Below are positions 54,839 to 64,000 of a stretch of DNA of 64,000 nucleotides, piece after piece. The DNA is from Nostocales cyanobacterium. GTDB lineage: Bacteria > Cyanobacteriota > Cyanobacteriia > Cyanobacteriales > Nostocaceae. Position numbers and translations under genes: made by a program. The number at the start of each line of letters is the position of its first letter. Position 1 is the first letter of the stretch. Under the pieces are notes generated by a model. It saw nothing but the letters and a program-made list of their open reading frames with translations, did no database searches and was not told where the DNA came from. The stretch covers positions 31,984-95,983 of the forward strand of contig RDXV01000002.1 in the NCBI GenBank assembly GCA_004292695.1, given 5' to 3'.

Positions 54839-56560
54839 TTAGTAGTGACTCGCTGATTTACGATGATGCACAGCAGTAACACCTTCTTGGTTTAACACAT
54901 TTCCATCATCTACAGTGGCATAAACCAACCAATGATCACCCACTTCCATACGGTTTTTTACTGTACACTCCAAGTAAGCTAAAGCACCATTTAAAATCAC
55001 ACCACCATTATTGGCTTCTGTGATATCTAAGCCTTGAAATCTATCTTGTCCAGGGGCGTAAACCTTCATAAAATGTTTACGTATTTCCCGCCCTTCAGCT
55101 AAGATATTAACAACAAAATTATTACCTGAGTGGGTTAAGTTTTCCATCGCCCGATCCTTAGCAACTGCAATGGTTAAACCAGGTGGGTTAAAACTTGCTT
55201 GTGTCACCCAAGATGCTAACATCCCGGTTTTTAATTCTCCTTGGGTAGCTGTCACCACACACAAAGAACCAACTATTCTACCTACAGCTTGTTCTACATT
55301 GGTTGCAGGTTGTCTAGCAACAACGGTTTTCTTAGCAGCGCGTTTTAATGCCTGGGCAAAATCTGTACCTGCTTCCTCACAGGTTTGTAAAGTAACTTCA
55401 TCGGGTTTAAATTTGACGCGGATGGGTTCAAACCCAAATCTGTAACCTGCATCTTTGAGTTTATTTTCAATCAGATCAACTGCTTCCCCACTCCAACCGA
55501 ATGAACCAAAAACACCAGCTAACTGGTTATTAGTAGCACTAGATAAGACAATACCTAAAGCGGTTTGTACGGGGGTGGGTGCATGGCCTCCTAGAGTGGG
55601 TGAACCAATGACAAAACCGGCGGATCTTTCTACAGCGGCTTTTATTTCTTCTGGGGCGGCAAATTCGCAGTTAATTGATTCTACACTGACTCCTGTTTTA
55701 GTAATACCACGGGCGATCGCCTGGGCTAAAGTTGCAGTATTTCCATAGGCAGAAGCATAAATTAAAGCTACACTCATGTCAGCGTTAGTTTGCTGCTTGA
55801 TCCATTGTTTGTAGGAGTCTGTCAGTTCTTGTAAAGCGTATCTCACTAATGGACCATGACCGGGAGCATATAACCTGACGGGTAAATTGGCAAATTTTTC
55901 TAAAGCGGTTTCTGCTTGTCTTGCATGGGGAGCAACTAAACAGTCAAAATAATAACGGCGATCTTCGTTAAATGCTTCCCAACCTTCATCAAATACCTGA
56001 TCACCGCAAATGTGCGCTCCAAATAATTTATCAGTGAATAAAATTTGTGTTTGGGGATCATAGGTACACAGTTCATCAGCGTAACGAGGGTTAGGTGCGG
56101 GAATAAATTGTAAATTATGTCCTTGACCTAAATCTAAATTTTCTTCACCGCGCATTACCAAAATTGGTAGTTCTTCATTTTCTAAAGCTGTGCGTAAATT
56201 GATCGCTCCTGGGTTAGAACAAACAAAGGTAATTTGGGGAGCAATTTCTCTTAATGCTTTTAAAGTTGTTGCTCGGTTGGGGTTAACATGACCAATAATT
56301 AAATAATCAATTTTTTTGACATCTATTCTTTGTTGTAAAGCCTGTAAATAAATTTCTGTAAAAGTTTCTCCTGGTGGATCAATGACAGCAATTTTATCAC
56401 CTTGAATAATGAATGAATTTGCTGTTGTCCCTTTCGCTAAAGCATATTCAATTTCAAATCTTAATCTTGCCCAACTGCGGGATCTTAATATCGTTGTATT
56501 TGTGCCAATTGGTAATATTTGGACATCACGGGGTTTAATATTTTCTGATAATTCTGACAT
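54839..56560 (-). CDS. flv1B: Diflavin flavodiiron protein, Flv1-type (non-canonical metal site)
   Basis: 573 residues in three domains: metallo-beta-lactamase-like (1-255), flavodoxin (about 262-400, SVALIYASAYGNTATLAQAIARG) and a C-terminal NAD(P)H:flavin reductase-like domain (about 425-573) found only in oxygenic phototrophs. The first metal motif reads H91-x-N93-x-N95-R96 (GHVNPNRATT) instead of H-x-E-x-D-H, the substitution typical of Flv1/Flv2. With the canonical partner upstream it should form a heterodimer that reduces oxygen to water. Adjacent Flv3-Flv1 order matches the heterocyst-specific pair of Anabaena; the B suffix is inferred from that. Confidence 0.88.
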   Translation of the reverse strand: MSELSENIKPRDVQILPIGTNTTILRSRSWARLRFEIEYALAKGTTANSFIIQGDKIAVIDPPGETFTEIYLQALQQRIDVKKIDYLIIGHVNPNRATTLKALREIAPQITFVCSNPGAINLRTALENEELPILVMRGEENLDLGQGHNLQFIPAPNPRYADELCTYDPQTQILFTDKLFGAHICGDQVFDEGWEAFNEDRRYYFDCLVAPHARQAETALEKFANLPVRLYAPGHGPLVRYALQELTDSYKQWIKQQTNADMSVALIYASAYGNTATLAQAIARGITKTGVSVESINCEFAAPEEIKAAVERSAGFVIGSPTLGGHAPTPVQTALGIVLSSATNNQLAGVFGSFGWSGEAVDLIENKLKDAGYRFGFEPIRVKFKPDEVTLQTCEEAGTDFAQALKRAAKKTVVARQPATNVEQAVGRIVGSLCVVTATQGELKTGMLASWVTQASFNPPGLTIAVAKDRAMENLTHSGNNFVVNILAEGREIRKHFMKVYAPGQDRFQGLDITEANNGGVILNGALAYLECTVKNRMEVGDHWLVYATVDDGNVLNQEGVTAVHHRKSASHY

Positions 56561-56717
56561 TATTTAATCTCCTATTGTTATTCTTTAATGTTGTTATTGT
56601 GGGAAGTATTTTGCATATTTTAATTGAATATTCTCCAGAAATAAAAGTTGATAATAATGAAGGTAATTCATAATCCATAATTTAAAACTAATTAAATTAC
56701 GAATTACGAATTACGAA

Positions 56718-58466
56718 TTAATAGTGATTACCAACTTTCCGATGATGTACTGCTGTTAATGATTCGGGTTTGGAGACTCTACCAGCGTAAACTGTGCTAT
56801 AGACCGCCCAATGATCGCCGCAGTCCATCCGACTCATTACTTCACATTCCATGTATGCTAAAGCATCACTTAAAATGGGTGATCCATTTTCTGAGGCTTG
56901 GGTTTTTACTCCTTCAAAACGATCTGCACCAGGGGCAAATCTTTTTAAGAAGTGTTTCATTAATGCTTGATAATTGCCCTCTTCTAAGACATTGAGAACA
57001 AAGCGATCGCCAACTTGCAATAATGATTCAATTGCCCGATCTTTAGCTACTGCAATGGAAAAACCCAAGGGTTTAAAACTTGCTTGACTTACCCAAGAAG
57101 CTAACATCGCACTGGAAGCATCACCTTTTTTCGCTGTGATGATATATAAACCACCGCTAATTCTCCCTAGTGCTTTATCTAAGTCAGCATCTAGGGATTT
57201 CATAGCTTTGATATTTTTCTCTTTTGTTACCAGTTGTCCTAAGTCTGTTCCCGCTTCTTCGCATCTTTGATAAGTATTTTCGGTAGGTGCTTCCCGAATT
57301 TCAATTACAGGAAAAGCAACTTTTAAACCTAGAGAACGGAATTTATTGAGTAAGGGATAGGTTGGTTCATCGTCACCACCACCGGTTTCAAAAATACCCA
57401 CCGTTTGTTTTTCATTAACTGAACCTAAGACTGTACTCAAGGCTGCTTGAATTTGGGCATTAACAGCAACAGGAGTCATACCTAAAACGATGCCTTTACA
57501 ACGTCCTACAAGCTCCCTTAACTCCTGTAAATCAATTGCTCCCCCCAAATCAACCATTTCTACAGCTACACCTGTTTTCACGATACCTTTGGTGAGGGAC
57601 TGAGCTAGGTGATCGCTGTAACCATATTCAGAAACGTAAAATACCCCTACTACTGTTTCTGCTTTGGTTTGGTTTTGACTCCAGTCTTTGTAACGTCCGA
57701 TCAGTTCATCAACGTGATGAGATAGTAACGGTCCGTGTCCAGTAGCTACCATTTTGATGGTTTTTAATTCTGCCATTCGTTTTAATGCAGATAGTACGGA
57801 TCTGGCATTGGGACCCATTAAGCAGTCGTAGTAGTATCTAAAGTCTTTTTCTATTTCTGGGAGGTTGTCATCAAAGGTGAGATCGGAACAGTAGTGCATT
57901 CCGAAAGCATCACAGGTGTACAGTATTTGAGTTTTGTGATCAAAGCTGAAAATTGTATCAGGCCAGTGTAAGTTAGGTGCAATCACAAATTCAAACTCAT
58001 GACCATTACCTAAGTCGAGGCGATCGCCATTTTTTACTATCCGACTTTTAAAAGGTTGATGTACTAAATTCTCTAAAAATTGAATTGCAACTTTAGAAGC
58101 TACAACGGTAATATCAGGAGCTTTTTGTAGTAAGTCTTTAACTAAACCGCTGTGATCTGGTTCAGTGTGACTGATAATTAAATAATCAATATCTTGGGGA
58201 TTGATTAAACCTGTTAATGTATCAAAATATAGTTGACGGAACTTTTCATGGGATGTATCCACCAGAGCGGTTTTTTCACCACGAATCAGAAAAGAATTAT
58301 AGGTTGTACCGTTTTGCAGTCCAAACTCAATATCAAAGCGATCGCGGTCCCAGTCCAAAGAACGAATAGCTGTGGTATTCTGATCAATCTCTACAGTCTG
58401 TATAGTTAAACGTTTTGCTGGGGTTGGGTTTCCCTGTCCATCATTTCTATCGGTGAGCAATACCAT
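56718..58466 (-). CDS. flv3B: Diflavin flavodiiron protein, Flv3-type (canonical metal site)
   Basis: 582 residues with the same three domains: beta-lactamase-like (10-265), flavodoxin (about 270-410, VVGVFYVSEYGYSDHLAQSLTKG) and flavin reductase (about 435-582, KALGRISGGLYIITAKKGDASSAMLASWVSQASFKPLG). Here the ligand motif is complete, H100-x-E102-x-D104-H105 (SHTEPDHSGL), as in Flv3/Flv4. The gene precedes flv1B by 157 bp. The TAA stop begins three TAATTCG units. Shares three HIP1 octamers, in keeping with long residence. Confidence 0.9.
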   Translation of the reverse strand: MVLLTDRNDGQGNPTPAKRLTIQTVEIDQNTTAIRSLDWDRDRFDIEFGLQNGTTYNSFLIRGEKTALVDTSHEKFRQLYFDTLTGLINPQDIDYLIISHTEPDHSGLVKDLLQKAPDITVVASKVAIQFLENLVHQPFKSRIVKNGDRLDLGNGHEFEFVIAPNLHWPDTIFSFDHKTQILYTCDAFGMHYCSDLTFDDNLPEIEKDFRYYYDCLMGPNARSVLSALKRMAELKTIKMVATGHGPLLSHHVDELIGRYKDWSQNQTKAETVVGVFYVSEYGYSDHLAQSLTKGIVKTGVAVEMVDLGGAIDLQELRELVGRCKGIVLGMTPVAVNAQIQAALSTVLGSVNEKQTVGIFETGGGDDEPTYPLLNKFRSLGLKVAFPVIEIREAPTENTYQRCEEAGTDLGQLVTKEKNIKAMKSLDADLDKALGRISGGLYIITAKKGDASSAMLASWVSQASFKPLGFSIAVAKDRAIESLLQVGDRFVLNVLEEGNYQALMKHFLKRFAPGADRFEGVKTQASENGSPILSDALAYMECEVMSRMDCGDHWAVYSTVYAGRVSKPESLTAVHHRKVGNHY

Positions 58467-58578
58467 AAACTCCCCTCCTGGATAAAATTGAGTATTTATT
58501 CCTCTCCCTCTATTGTGACACGGCTTGAATATAACTTTTTCTTAAAAAACCTATCATTCAATTAAGAAACTTAAAACT

Positions 58579-59391
58579 ATGAAACATAATAACTTTAAAG
58601 AAACTAATCACCCTTGGTTGGCCTTAATGGTGGGTAACTCTCATTTACATTGGGCTTTGTTTGTTAATAATACCATTGATACAGCATGGGATACAGAACA
58701 TCTATCTGCATCTGAGATCGCACATTTAGCCCAGACTAACACTCTTCCCCTTTCTTCATCATCTTCCTGTCCCATGTTCCTCTCTCCCAGAATACCTATT
58801 ACCCTGGCTTTAGCTTCTGTAGTTCCTAGCCAAACATACATTTGGCAAACTTATCCCAATATTCGCGTAATTACACTTAATCAGATACCAATAACAGGAA
58901 TATATCCCAGTTTAGGTATAGATAGAGCTTTAGCTGTAGTTGGAGCAGGTAGAAATTATGGTTTTCCGGTTTTAGTAATTGACGCAGGAACAGCTTTAAC
59001 TTTCACAGGTGCAGACGCAAATCAAAATTTAGTAGGTGGTGCAATTTTACCAGGTTTGGGTTTACAATTTACCAGTTTAGGACAAAAAACCGGACAGTTG
59101 CCATTATTAAAAGTTGGGGAAATTCAGGAATTACCACCAAGATTTGCATTAGATACAAAATCAGCTATTGAAAGCGGAGTAATTTACACTTTATTGGCAG
59201 GAATTAAGGATTTTATCGCTCATTGGTTGTTGTTATTTACTGATAGTCAAATTGCTATTACAGGTGGTGATGGTGAATTTTTGGTAATTTATTTAAAACA
59301 GCATTATTCAGAAATTGGAGAGCGGATAATTTTAGATCAGAATTTGATATTTTGGGGAATGCGAGAAATAATTATGATCAATCAGGATTAA
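58579..59391 (+). CDS. coaX: Type III pantothenate kinase
   Basis: 270 residues. Motifs of CoaX: WLALMVGNSHLHWALF (the phosphate loop, with M-V-G-N replacing the common D-x-G-N), GIDRALAVVGAG, FPVLVIDAGTALTFTGADAN, GGAILPGLGLQFTSLGQKTGQLP and ITGGDGEFL. It phosphorylates pantothenate, the first step of CoA synthesis, and needs a monovalent cation. It is divergent from flv3B, so the 112-bp gap carries both promoters. Confidence 0.9.
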   Translation: MKHNNFKETNHPWLALMVGNSHLHWALFVNNTIDTAWDTEHLSASEIAHLAQTNTLPLSSSSSCPMFLSPRIPITLALASVVPSQTYIWQTYPNIRVITLNQIPITGIYPSLGIDRALAVVGAGRNYGFPVLVIDAGTALTFTGADANQNLVGGAILPGLGLQFTSLGQKTGQLPLLKVGEIQELPPRFALDTKSAIESGVIYTLLAGIKDFIAHWLLLFTDSQIAITGGDGEFLVIYLKQHYSEIGERIILDQNLIFWGMREIIMINQD

Positions 59392-59485
59392 CCAATCTAA
59401 AATTTATGCAATTTTATGTTTAACAAATGAGAATAAAGAGAAAAATCAGTTATAATAAGAATGTAACTTTACACAAAATAAAAAT

Positions 59486-59860
59486 ATGAATAAAACGTTA
59501 ATAATTGATGTTGTTATGAAGCAATTAGAAGCTCTATCCATAGAAGAACTACTAGATGTTAGGGCAAAAGTTGATGCTTTGATTCAAAATAAAACATCCT
59601 TTGTATATCAAGATAAATCTGGCTTCAGTTCTACACCGAATGCTATTTACTATTATAAAGGTAACGGGCAACCTATCTCATCTGAGATGGGAATTACTTT
59701 TGAAATAAAACCTGTCAGCAGTCCAAAACCAGAAAATAACAATTCATTAGGAAAAATCATAGAAATTATAGATGAATGGATGGCTGATGAATCAGATTAT
59801 GATCAAGAAACCTATCCTCAAATCGAAGCAGCTTTAAATCAAAATAGGGTTTCACTGTAG
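59486..59860 (+). CDS. Small protein of unknown function, antitoxin-like tail
   Basis: 124 residues. N-terminal helix VVMKQLEALSIEELLDVRAKVDALIQ, a middle segment with AIYYYKGNG, and a C-terminal acidic tail DEWMADESDYDQETYPQIEAALNQNRVSL. This tail resembles the ends of cyanobacterial type II antitoxins, but no toxin gene follows. I cannot name a family. Confidence 0.55.
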   Translation: MNKTLIIDVVMKQLEALSIEELLDVRAKVDALIQNKTSFVYQDKSGFSSTPNAIYYYKGNGQPISSEMGITFEIKPVSSPKPENNNSLGKIIEIIDEWMADESDYDQETYPQIEAALNQNRVSL

Positions 59861-59951
59861 CTGCAAACATGAGTGAAATGACATTACCGTTTATCCCAGC
59901 GCCGCAAATATCTTGTCTGAATCAGACTAATGACTAATGACTAATGACTAA

Positions 59952-60548
59952 TTATGCCAAAGTTGTTAAACCTTGCAAATAATCTTCCAACTGTCGAGCA
60001 TGATCATGAGACATTTTAGGTTGTGGTAAAGTGCTAAGTTCAAAAGATTGAATATCTAAAACTTCTAAATCATCACCTATAATCATTTCTCCTGTAACTT
60101 CTGCTTCCACCACAATACAAATAGAATGAATTCTGGGATCTCGATCTGGTGCAGAATAAACACCAACCAAACGCCGAATTTTTAATAATTCCAAACCCGT
60201 TTCTTCCATTAATTCCCGTTTTACTGCTGTGGGAATATCTTCACCCCAATCTACCATACCACCAGGTAAAGACCAACAACCATCATCACTACGTCGCACT
60301 AAAACAATACGTCCATCAGGTAACACAGGAATTATACTTGTACCAGTAATAGGATGACGAAAAATTAACCCTAAAACTGTTTGGCATAAGTGCCATAAAC
60401 TGCGAGGATATTTAACCAATGAAGTGAAAAAAGTAAGAATATTCAAGGTAAAACTTTTGGATTGGTGTAGTTTTTTGTTTTTTATAATTGAATCCCACTG
60501 CATAGAAATGTAATTAACAAAATAGCCTGAAAGTTGTGTTTTATACAA
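59952..60548 (-). CDS. NUDIX hydrolase
   Basis: 198 residues. A complete NUDIX box GGMVDWGEDIPTAVKRELMEETG is at residues 94-116, followed by VGVYSAPDRDPR. The first 65 residues are an unusual hydrophobic/basic extension, and an ATG at 60503 is a possible alternative start. Substrate unknown; the family cleaves nucleoside diphosphate derivatives. The stop TAA runs into TAATTAG/TCATTAG repeats. Confidence 0.9.
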   Translation of the reverse strand: MYKTQLSGYFVNYISMQWDSIIKNKKLHQSKSFTLNILTFFTSLVKYPRSLWHLCQTVLGLIFRHPITGTSIIPVLPDGRIVLVRRSDDGCWSLPGGMVDWGEDIPTAVKRELMEETGLELLKIRRLVGVYSAPDRDPRIHSICIVVEAEVTGEMIIGDDLEVLDIQSFELSTLPQPKMSHDHARQLEDYLQGLTTLA

Positions 60549-60812
60549 ATCTACAAAGTGGATAAAATATAATTCTCAGCTTTTTTGAGAATCAACAAAT
60601 TTTAACATCTGCCTTGATGAACAGTCAGTAGGCCAAGGGTACAAAAGCAGAAAAATTAACTTCTACAATAAAAGAACAGGGAACGGGGAACAGAAAACAG
60701 TAATAACTGCTAACCGATAACTGATAACTGATAACTGTAGATAAGGAGTGTGCGAAAAAGTAGTACAGTGAAAAATGGATTTAGTAGCGTTAGCATCTTG
60801 ACAAAATCACCT

Positions 60813-61538
60813 GTGCGAAAAATTATTATTGCCGGTAACTGGAAAATGTTTAAAACCCAGGCAGAAACCGCAGAATTTCTAGGCGGGTTTTTGCCTCATC
60901 TGGAGGCCACACCTTCAGCAAGAGAAGTAGTATTATGTCCTCCCTTTACTGACTTGGGTATCATGTCCCAATCTTTACACGGTAGCCGTGTGAACTTGGG
61001 CGCTCAAAATGTTCATTGGGAAGAGAATGGAGCATACACTGGAGAAATAGCCGCTCCCATGCTTACAGAATTAAGTGTGAGGTATGTCATTGTTGGCCAT
61101 AGTGAAAGAAGGCAATATTTTGGTGAGACAGATGCAACAGTAAATTTGCGTCTCAAAGCTGCTCAGAAACATGGACTCACCCCCATTCTCTGTGTTGGTG
61201 AAACCAAAGAACAAAGGGATGCGGGAGAAACTGAAAAATTGATTAGCTCCCAGTTAGAGAAAGGTTTAGTGGATGTAGATCAAACTAACCTGATTATTGC
61301 CTATGAACCAATCTGGGCTATTGGTACTGGTGACACCTGTGAGGCCACAGAAGCAAACCGAGTCATAGGTTTAATTCGTTCTCAATTAACTAATCCTCAT
61401 GTCACTATTCAATATGGCGGTTCAGTAAAACCGAATAATATTGATGAAATTATGGCTCAACCAGAAATTGATGGCGCTCTTGTGGGGGGTGCAAGTCTGG
61501 AAGCTGATAGTTTCGCTCGAATAGTCAATTATCAATAA
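60813..61538 (+). CDS. tpiA: Triosephosphate isomerase
   Basis: 241 residues from the GTG at 60813 ([18 protein letters not shown]). An upstream in-frame GTG at 60750 would add 21 residues outside the family's normal length. Catalytic residues: Lys in GNWKM, His in [10 protein letters not shown] and Glu in [10 protein letters not shown], plus the phosphate-binding GGSVKPNN and GALVGGASL. Acts in glycolysis and the Calvin cycle. Confidence 0.96.
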   Translation: MRKIIIAGNWKMFKTQAETAEFLGGFLPHLEATPSAREVVLCPPFTDLGIMSQSLHGSRVNLGAQNVHWEENGAYTGEIAAPMLTELSVRYVIVGHSERRQYFGETDATVNLRLKAAQKHGLTPILCVGETKEQRDAGETEKLISSQLEKGLVDVDQTNLIIAYEPIWAIGTGDTCEATEANRVIGLIRSQLTNPHVTIQYGGSVKPNNIDEIMAQPEIDGALVGGASLEADSFARIVNYQ

Positions 61539-61542
61539 CTAA

Positions 61543-61606
61543 GGCAAAAGGCAAAAGGCAAAAGGCAAAATTTGGTTAAATTTGCTTAAATTTGGTTAAA
61601 TTTTCC
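61543..61606. repeat. Short tandem repeats (AAAAGGC; TTTGGTTAAA) between tpiA and folP
   Basis: Three to four AAGGCAA units followed by three TTTGGTTAAA-type decamers. Confidence 0.8.
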
Positions 61607-61642
61607 ATGCCACAATGCCTTATGCTTATTTTTTTGTAAAAA

Positions 61643-62488
61643 ATGTCACATCTATTAAAAATTAGAGAAAACTTTTTCCATTGGGGACAAAAAACTTACA
61701 TCATGGGGGTTTTAAATGTCACCCCTGATAGTTTTAGTGATGGTGGATTATTTAACAACACCACCGCAGCTTTAAATCAAGCCCAAGCAATGGTAGCGGC
61801 TGGGGTAGATATCATTGATGTTGGTGGCCAGTCCACCAGGCCAGGAGCGGAACAAATTACCCTTACAGAAGAACTGGATCGGGTATTGTCAGTTTTACAA
61901 GTCATTAGACCAAAAGTTCAAATTCCCATTTCCGTAGATACAACTAGGTCAGAAGTTGCAAAAGCAGCAATAGCAGCGGGAGCAGATATAGTTAATGATA
62001 TTTCTGGGGGTACATTTGATGAGGAAATGTTATCAACTGTTGGCAAATTAAATGTACCAATTATGTTGATGCACATTCGCGGTACTCCCCAAACTATGCA
62101 GCAATTGACAGATTATCAAGATTTAATGGGTGAAATTGCTAATTTTTTATCTCAACAAATAAAAGCCGCTATTGCTGCTGGTATTTCCCAGGATAAAATC
62201 ATCATTGATCCAGGTATTGGCTTTGCTAAAAACTTCGAGCAAAATTTAGAAATTATTCGCCAATTACCACAATTAAAAACATTAAAATGCCCCATTTTAG
62301 TAGGAGCATCCCGGAAAAGTTTTATCGGCAAAATTTTAAATCAGCCAGAACCTAAAGCCAGAGTGTGGGGAACAGCTGCGGCCTGTTGTGCAGCTATTTC
62401 TTACGGTGCTGATATTCTCAGAGTTCATGATGTAGCAGAAATGCGAGATGTGGCTTTAGTTGCTGATGCCATTTATCGGCAGAAATAA
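61643..62488 (+). CDS. folP: Dihydropteroate synthase
   Basis: 281 residues. MGVLNVTPDSFSDGG, VDIIDVGGQSTRPGA, ISVDTTRSEVAKAAIAAGADIVNDISGG, IIIDPGIGFAKNFEQNLE and ILVGASRKSFIG are the conserved blocks. It joins p-aminobenzoate to the pterin in folate synthesis. It lies 104 bp after tpiA on the same strand, with GGCAAAA repeats between, and is followed by a strong bidirectional hairpin. Confidence 0.96.
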   Translation: MSHLLKIRENFFHWGQKTYIMGVLNVTPDSFSDGGLFNNTTAALNQAQAMVAAGVDIIDVGGQSTRPGAEQITLTEELDRVLSVLQVIRPKVQIPISVDTTRSEVAKAAIAAGADIVNDISGGTFDEEMLSTVGKLNVPIMLMHIRGTPQTMQQLTDYQDLMGEIANFLSQQIKAAIAAGISQDKIIIDPGIGFAKNFEQNLEIIRQLPQLKTLKCPILVGASRKSFIGKILNQPEPKARVWGTAAACCAAISYGADILRVHDVAEMRDVALVADAIYRQK

Positions 62489-62510
62489 CCAAAAAAATAA
62501 CCAAAAAGAA

Positions 62511-62543
62511 AAAGGGTAAAAGTTCATTGACCTTTACCCTTTT
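62511..62543. terminator. Bidirectional terminator between folP and rpoC2
   Basis: AAAGGGTAAA pairs with TTTACCCTTT (10 bp stem, 12-base loop), with T-rich sequence on one side and A-rich on the other, so it can end transcripts from both strands. The MITE copy D now separates it from the rpoC2 stop. Confidence 0.85.
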
Positions 62544-62560
62544 CAAATTAGCTATATTTT

Positions 62561-62772
62561 GGGGTTGCTGAAAAAGTCTTTCCGTGAAGGCAGGGAACAG
62601 GGAACAGGGAACAGGGAACAGTTTCAAGAGTTGGATGGGAGCGATTTTTCCTTTGCATCAAACTTAAATGCAAGGTTTTTAAGTTTCCACCCCGTAAAAG
62701 CTTGCACTTTTTTGATTTAAAAACGGCTCAAACCCTTTACCTGTAATCTTTTTATGTTTATTCAGCAAACCC
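62561..62772 (-). mobile_element. MITE, copy D (212 bp, 6-bp target duplication TATTTT)
   Basis: Inverted copy of the element at 53837-54048. Ends GGGGTTGCTGAAAAAG and TTATTCAGCAAACCC; TATTTT lies directly on each side (62555-62560 and 62773-62778). It sits 10 bp after the rpoC2 stop codon and 18 bp from the terminator hairpin. Confidence 0.88.
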
Positions 62773-62782
62773 TATTTTGAGA

Positions 62783-64000
<1,218 letters not shown>

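Noticed and set aside
59486..59860. Calling a complete toxin-antitoxin pair here
   Set aside because: Only an antitoxin-like tail is seen; the next gene is a convergent NUDIX hydrolase.

Overview
The window is a piece of a cyanobacterial chromosome, most likely a heterocyst-forming Nostocales (Nostoc/Anabaena/Dolichospermum type). Evidence read from the sequence: low G+C, HIP1 octamers (GCGATCGC, e.g. near 1236, 15423, 23041, 51944, 57003, 58338), abundant short tandemly repeated heptamers, a phycobilin lyase, a carotenoid desaturase of the CrtD type, several cyanobacteria-only small proteins, split-subunit RpoC2, and an adjacent pair of A-type diflavin flavodiiron genes arranged like the heterocyst-associated flv1B/flv3B pair.

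Layout. 1-3281: type I secretion ATPase (5' end outside the window) and its HlyD adaptor. 3454-4650: dxr of the MEP isoprenoid pathway. 4704-5247: a BrnT-type toxin with a small antitoxin. 5518-12966: a tightly coupled five-gene cassette (DUF4007 protein, small unknown, giant BrxC/PglY-like P-loop ATPase, beta-rich unknown, BrxL-like AAA+ ATPase lacking the Lon-like C-terminus) that looks like an anti-phage system without any methyltransferase of its own. 13061-18306: small conserved cyanobacterial proteins, a thioesterase, a degenerate DinG/XPD-like helicase and a CbbX-like AAA+ protein. 19166-21853: a single-chain MmeI-like type IIG restriction-modification enzyme. 21996-27229: glyoxalase-like, sigma-like and TPR proteins, CrtD and an unknown. 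27459-29418: a second two-gene defence-like unit, an SMC/OLD-type ATPase coupled to a PD-(D/E)XK nuclease-like protein. 29522-40562: M16 peptidase, fructosamine-kinase family protein, 2OG-Fe(II) oxygenase and three Hanks-type Ser/Thr kinases with different C-terminal modules (YARHG, cyanobacterial unknown domain, formylglycine-generating-enzyme-like).

41116-45576 (minus strand): the classical rplS - tRNA-Trp - secE - nusG - rplK - rplA - rplJ - rplL block, with an L10 leader and attenuator-like hairpin before rplJ. 46381-53388: glycosyltransferase, an RND efflux pump (adaptor plus permease) and a CpcS/CpeS-family lyase. 54315-58466: RNA-binding protein and the two flavodiiron genes. 58579-64000: coaX, a small unknown, a NUDIX hydrolase, tpiA, folP and the 3' end of rpoC2, whose frame runs off the window.

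The most notable points are the two probable defence units and the type IIG enzyme inside 30 kb; a 212-bp non-autonomous transposon-like element (MITE) present as near-identical copies at 53837 and 62561, each bounded by 6-bp target duplications; heptamer repeats that start at or contain the stop codons of many genes; an in-frame 9-bp tandem repeat inside rpoC2; a CbbX-like protein lacking its pore-loop aromatic residue; and a helicase whose catalytic motifs are all degraded. All functional calls come from reading protein sequence by eye; no database search was possible.
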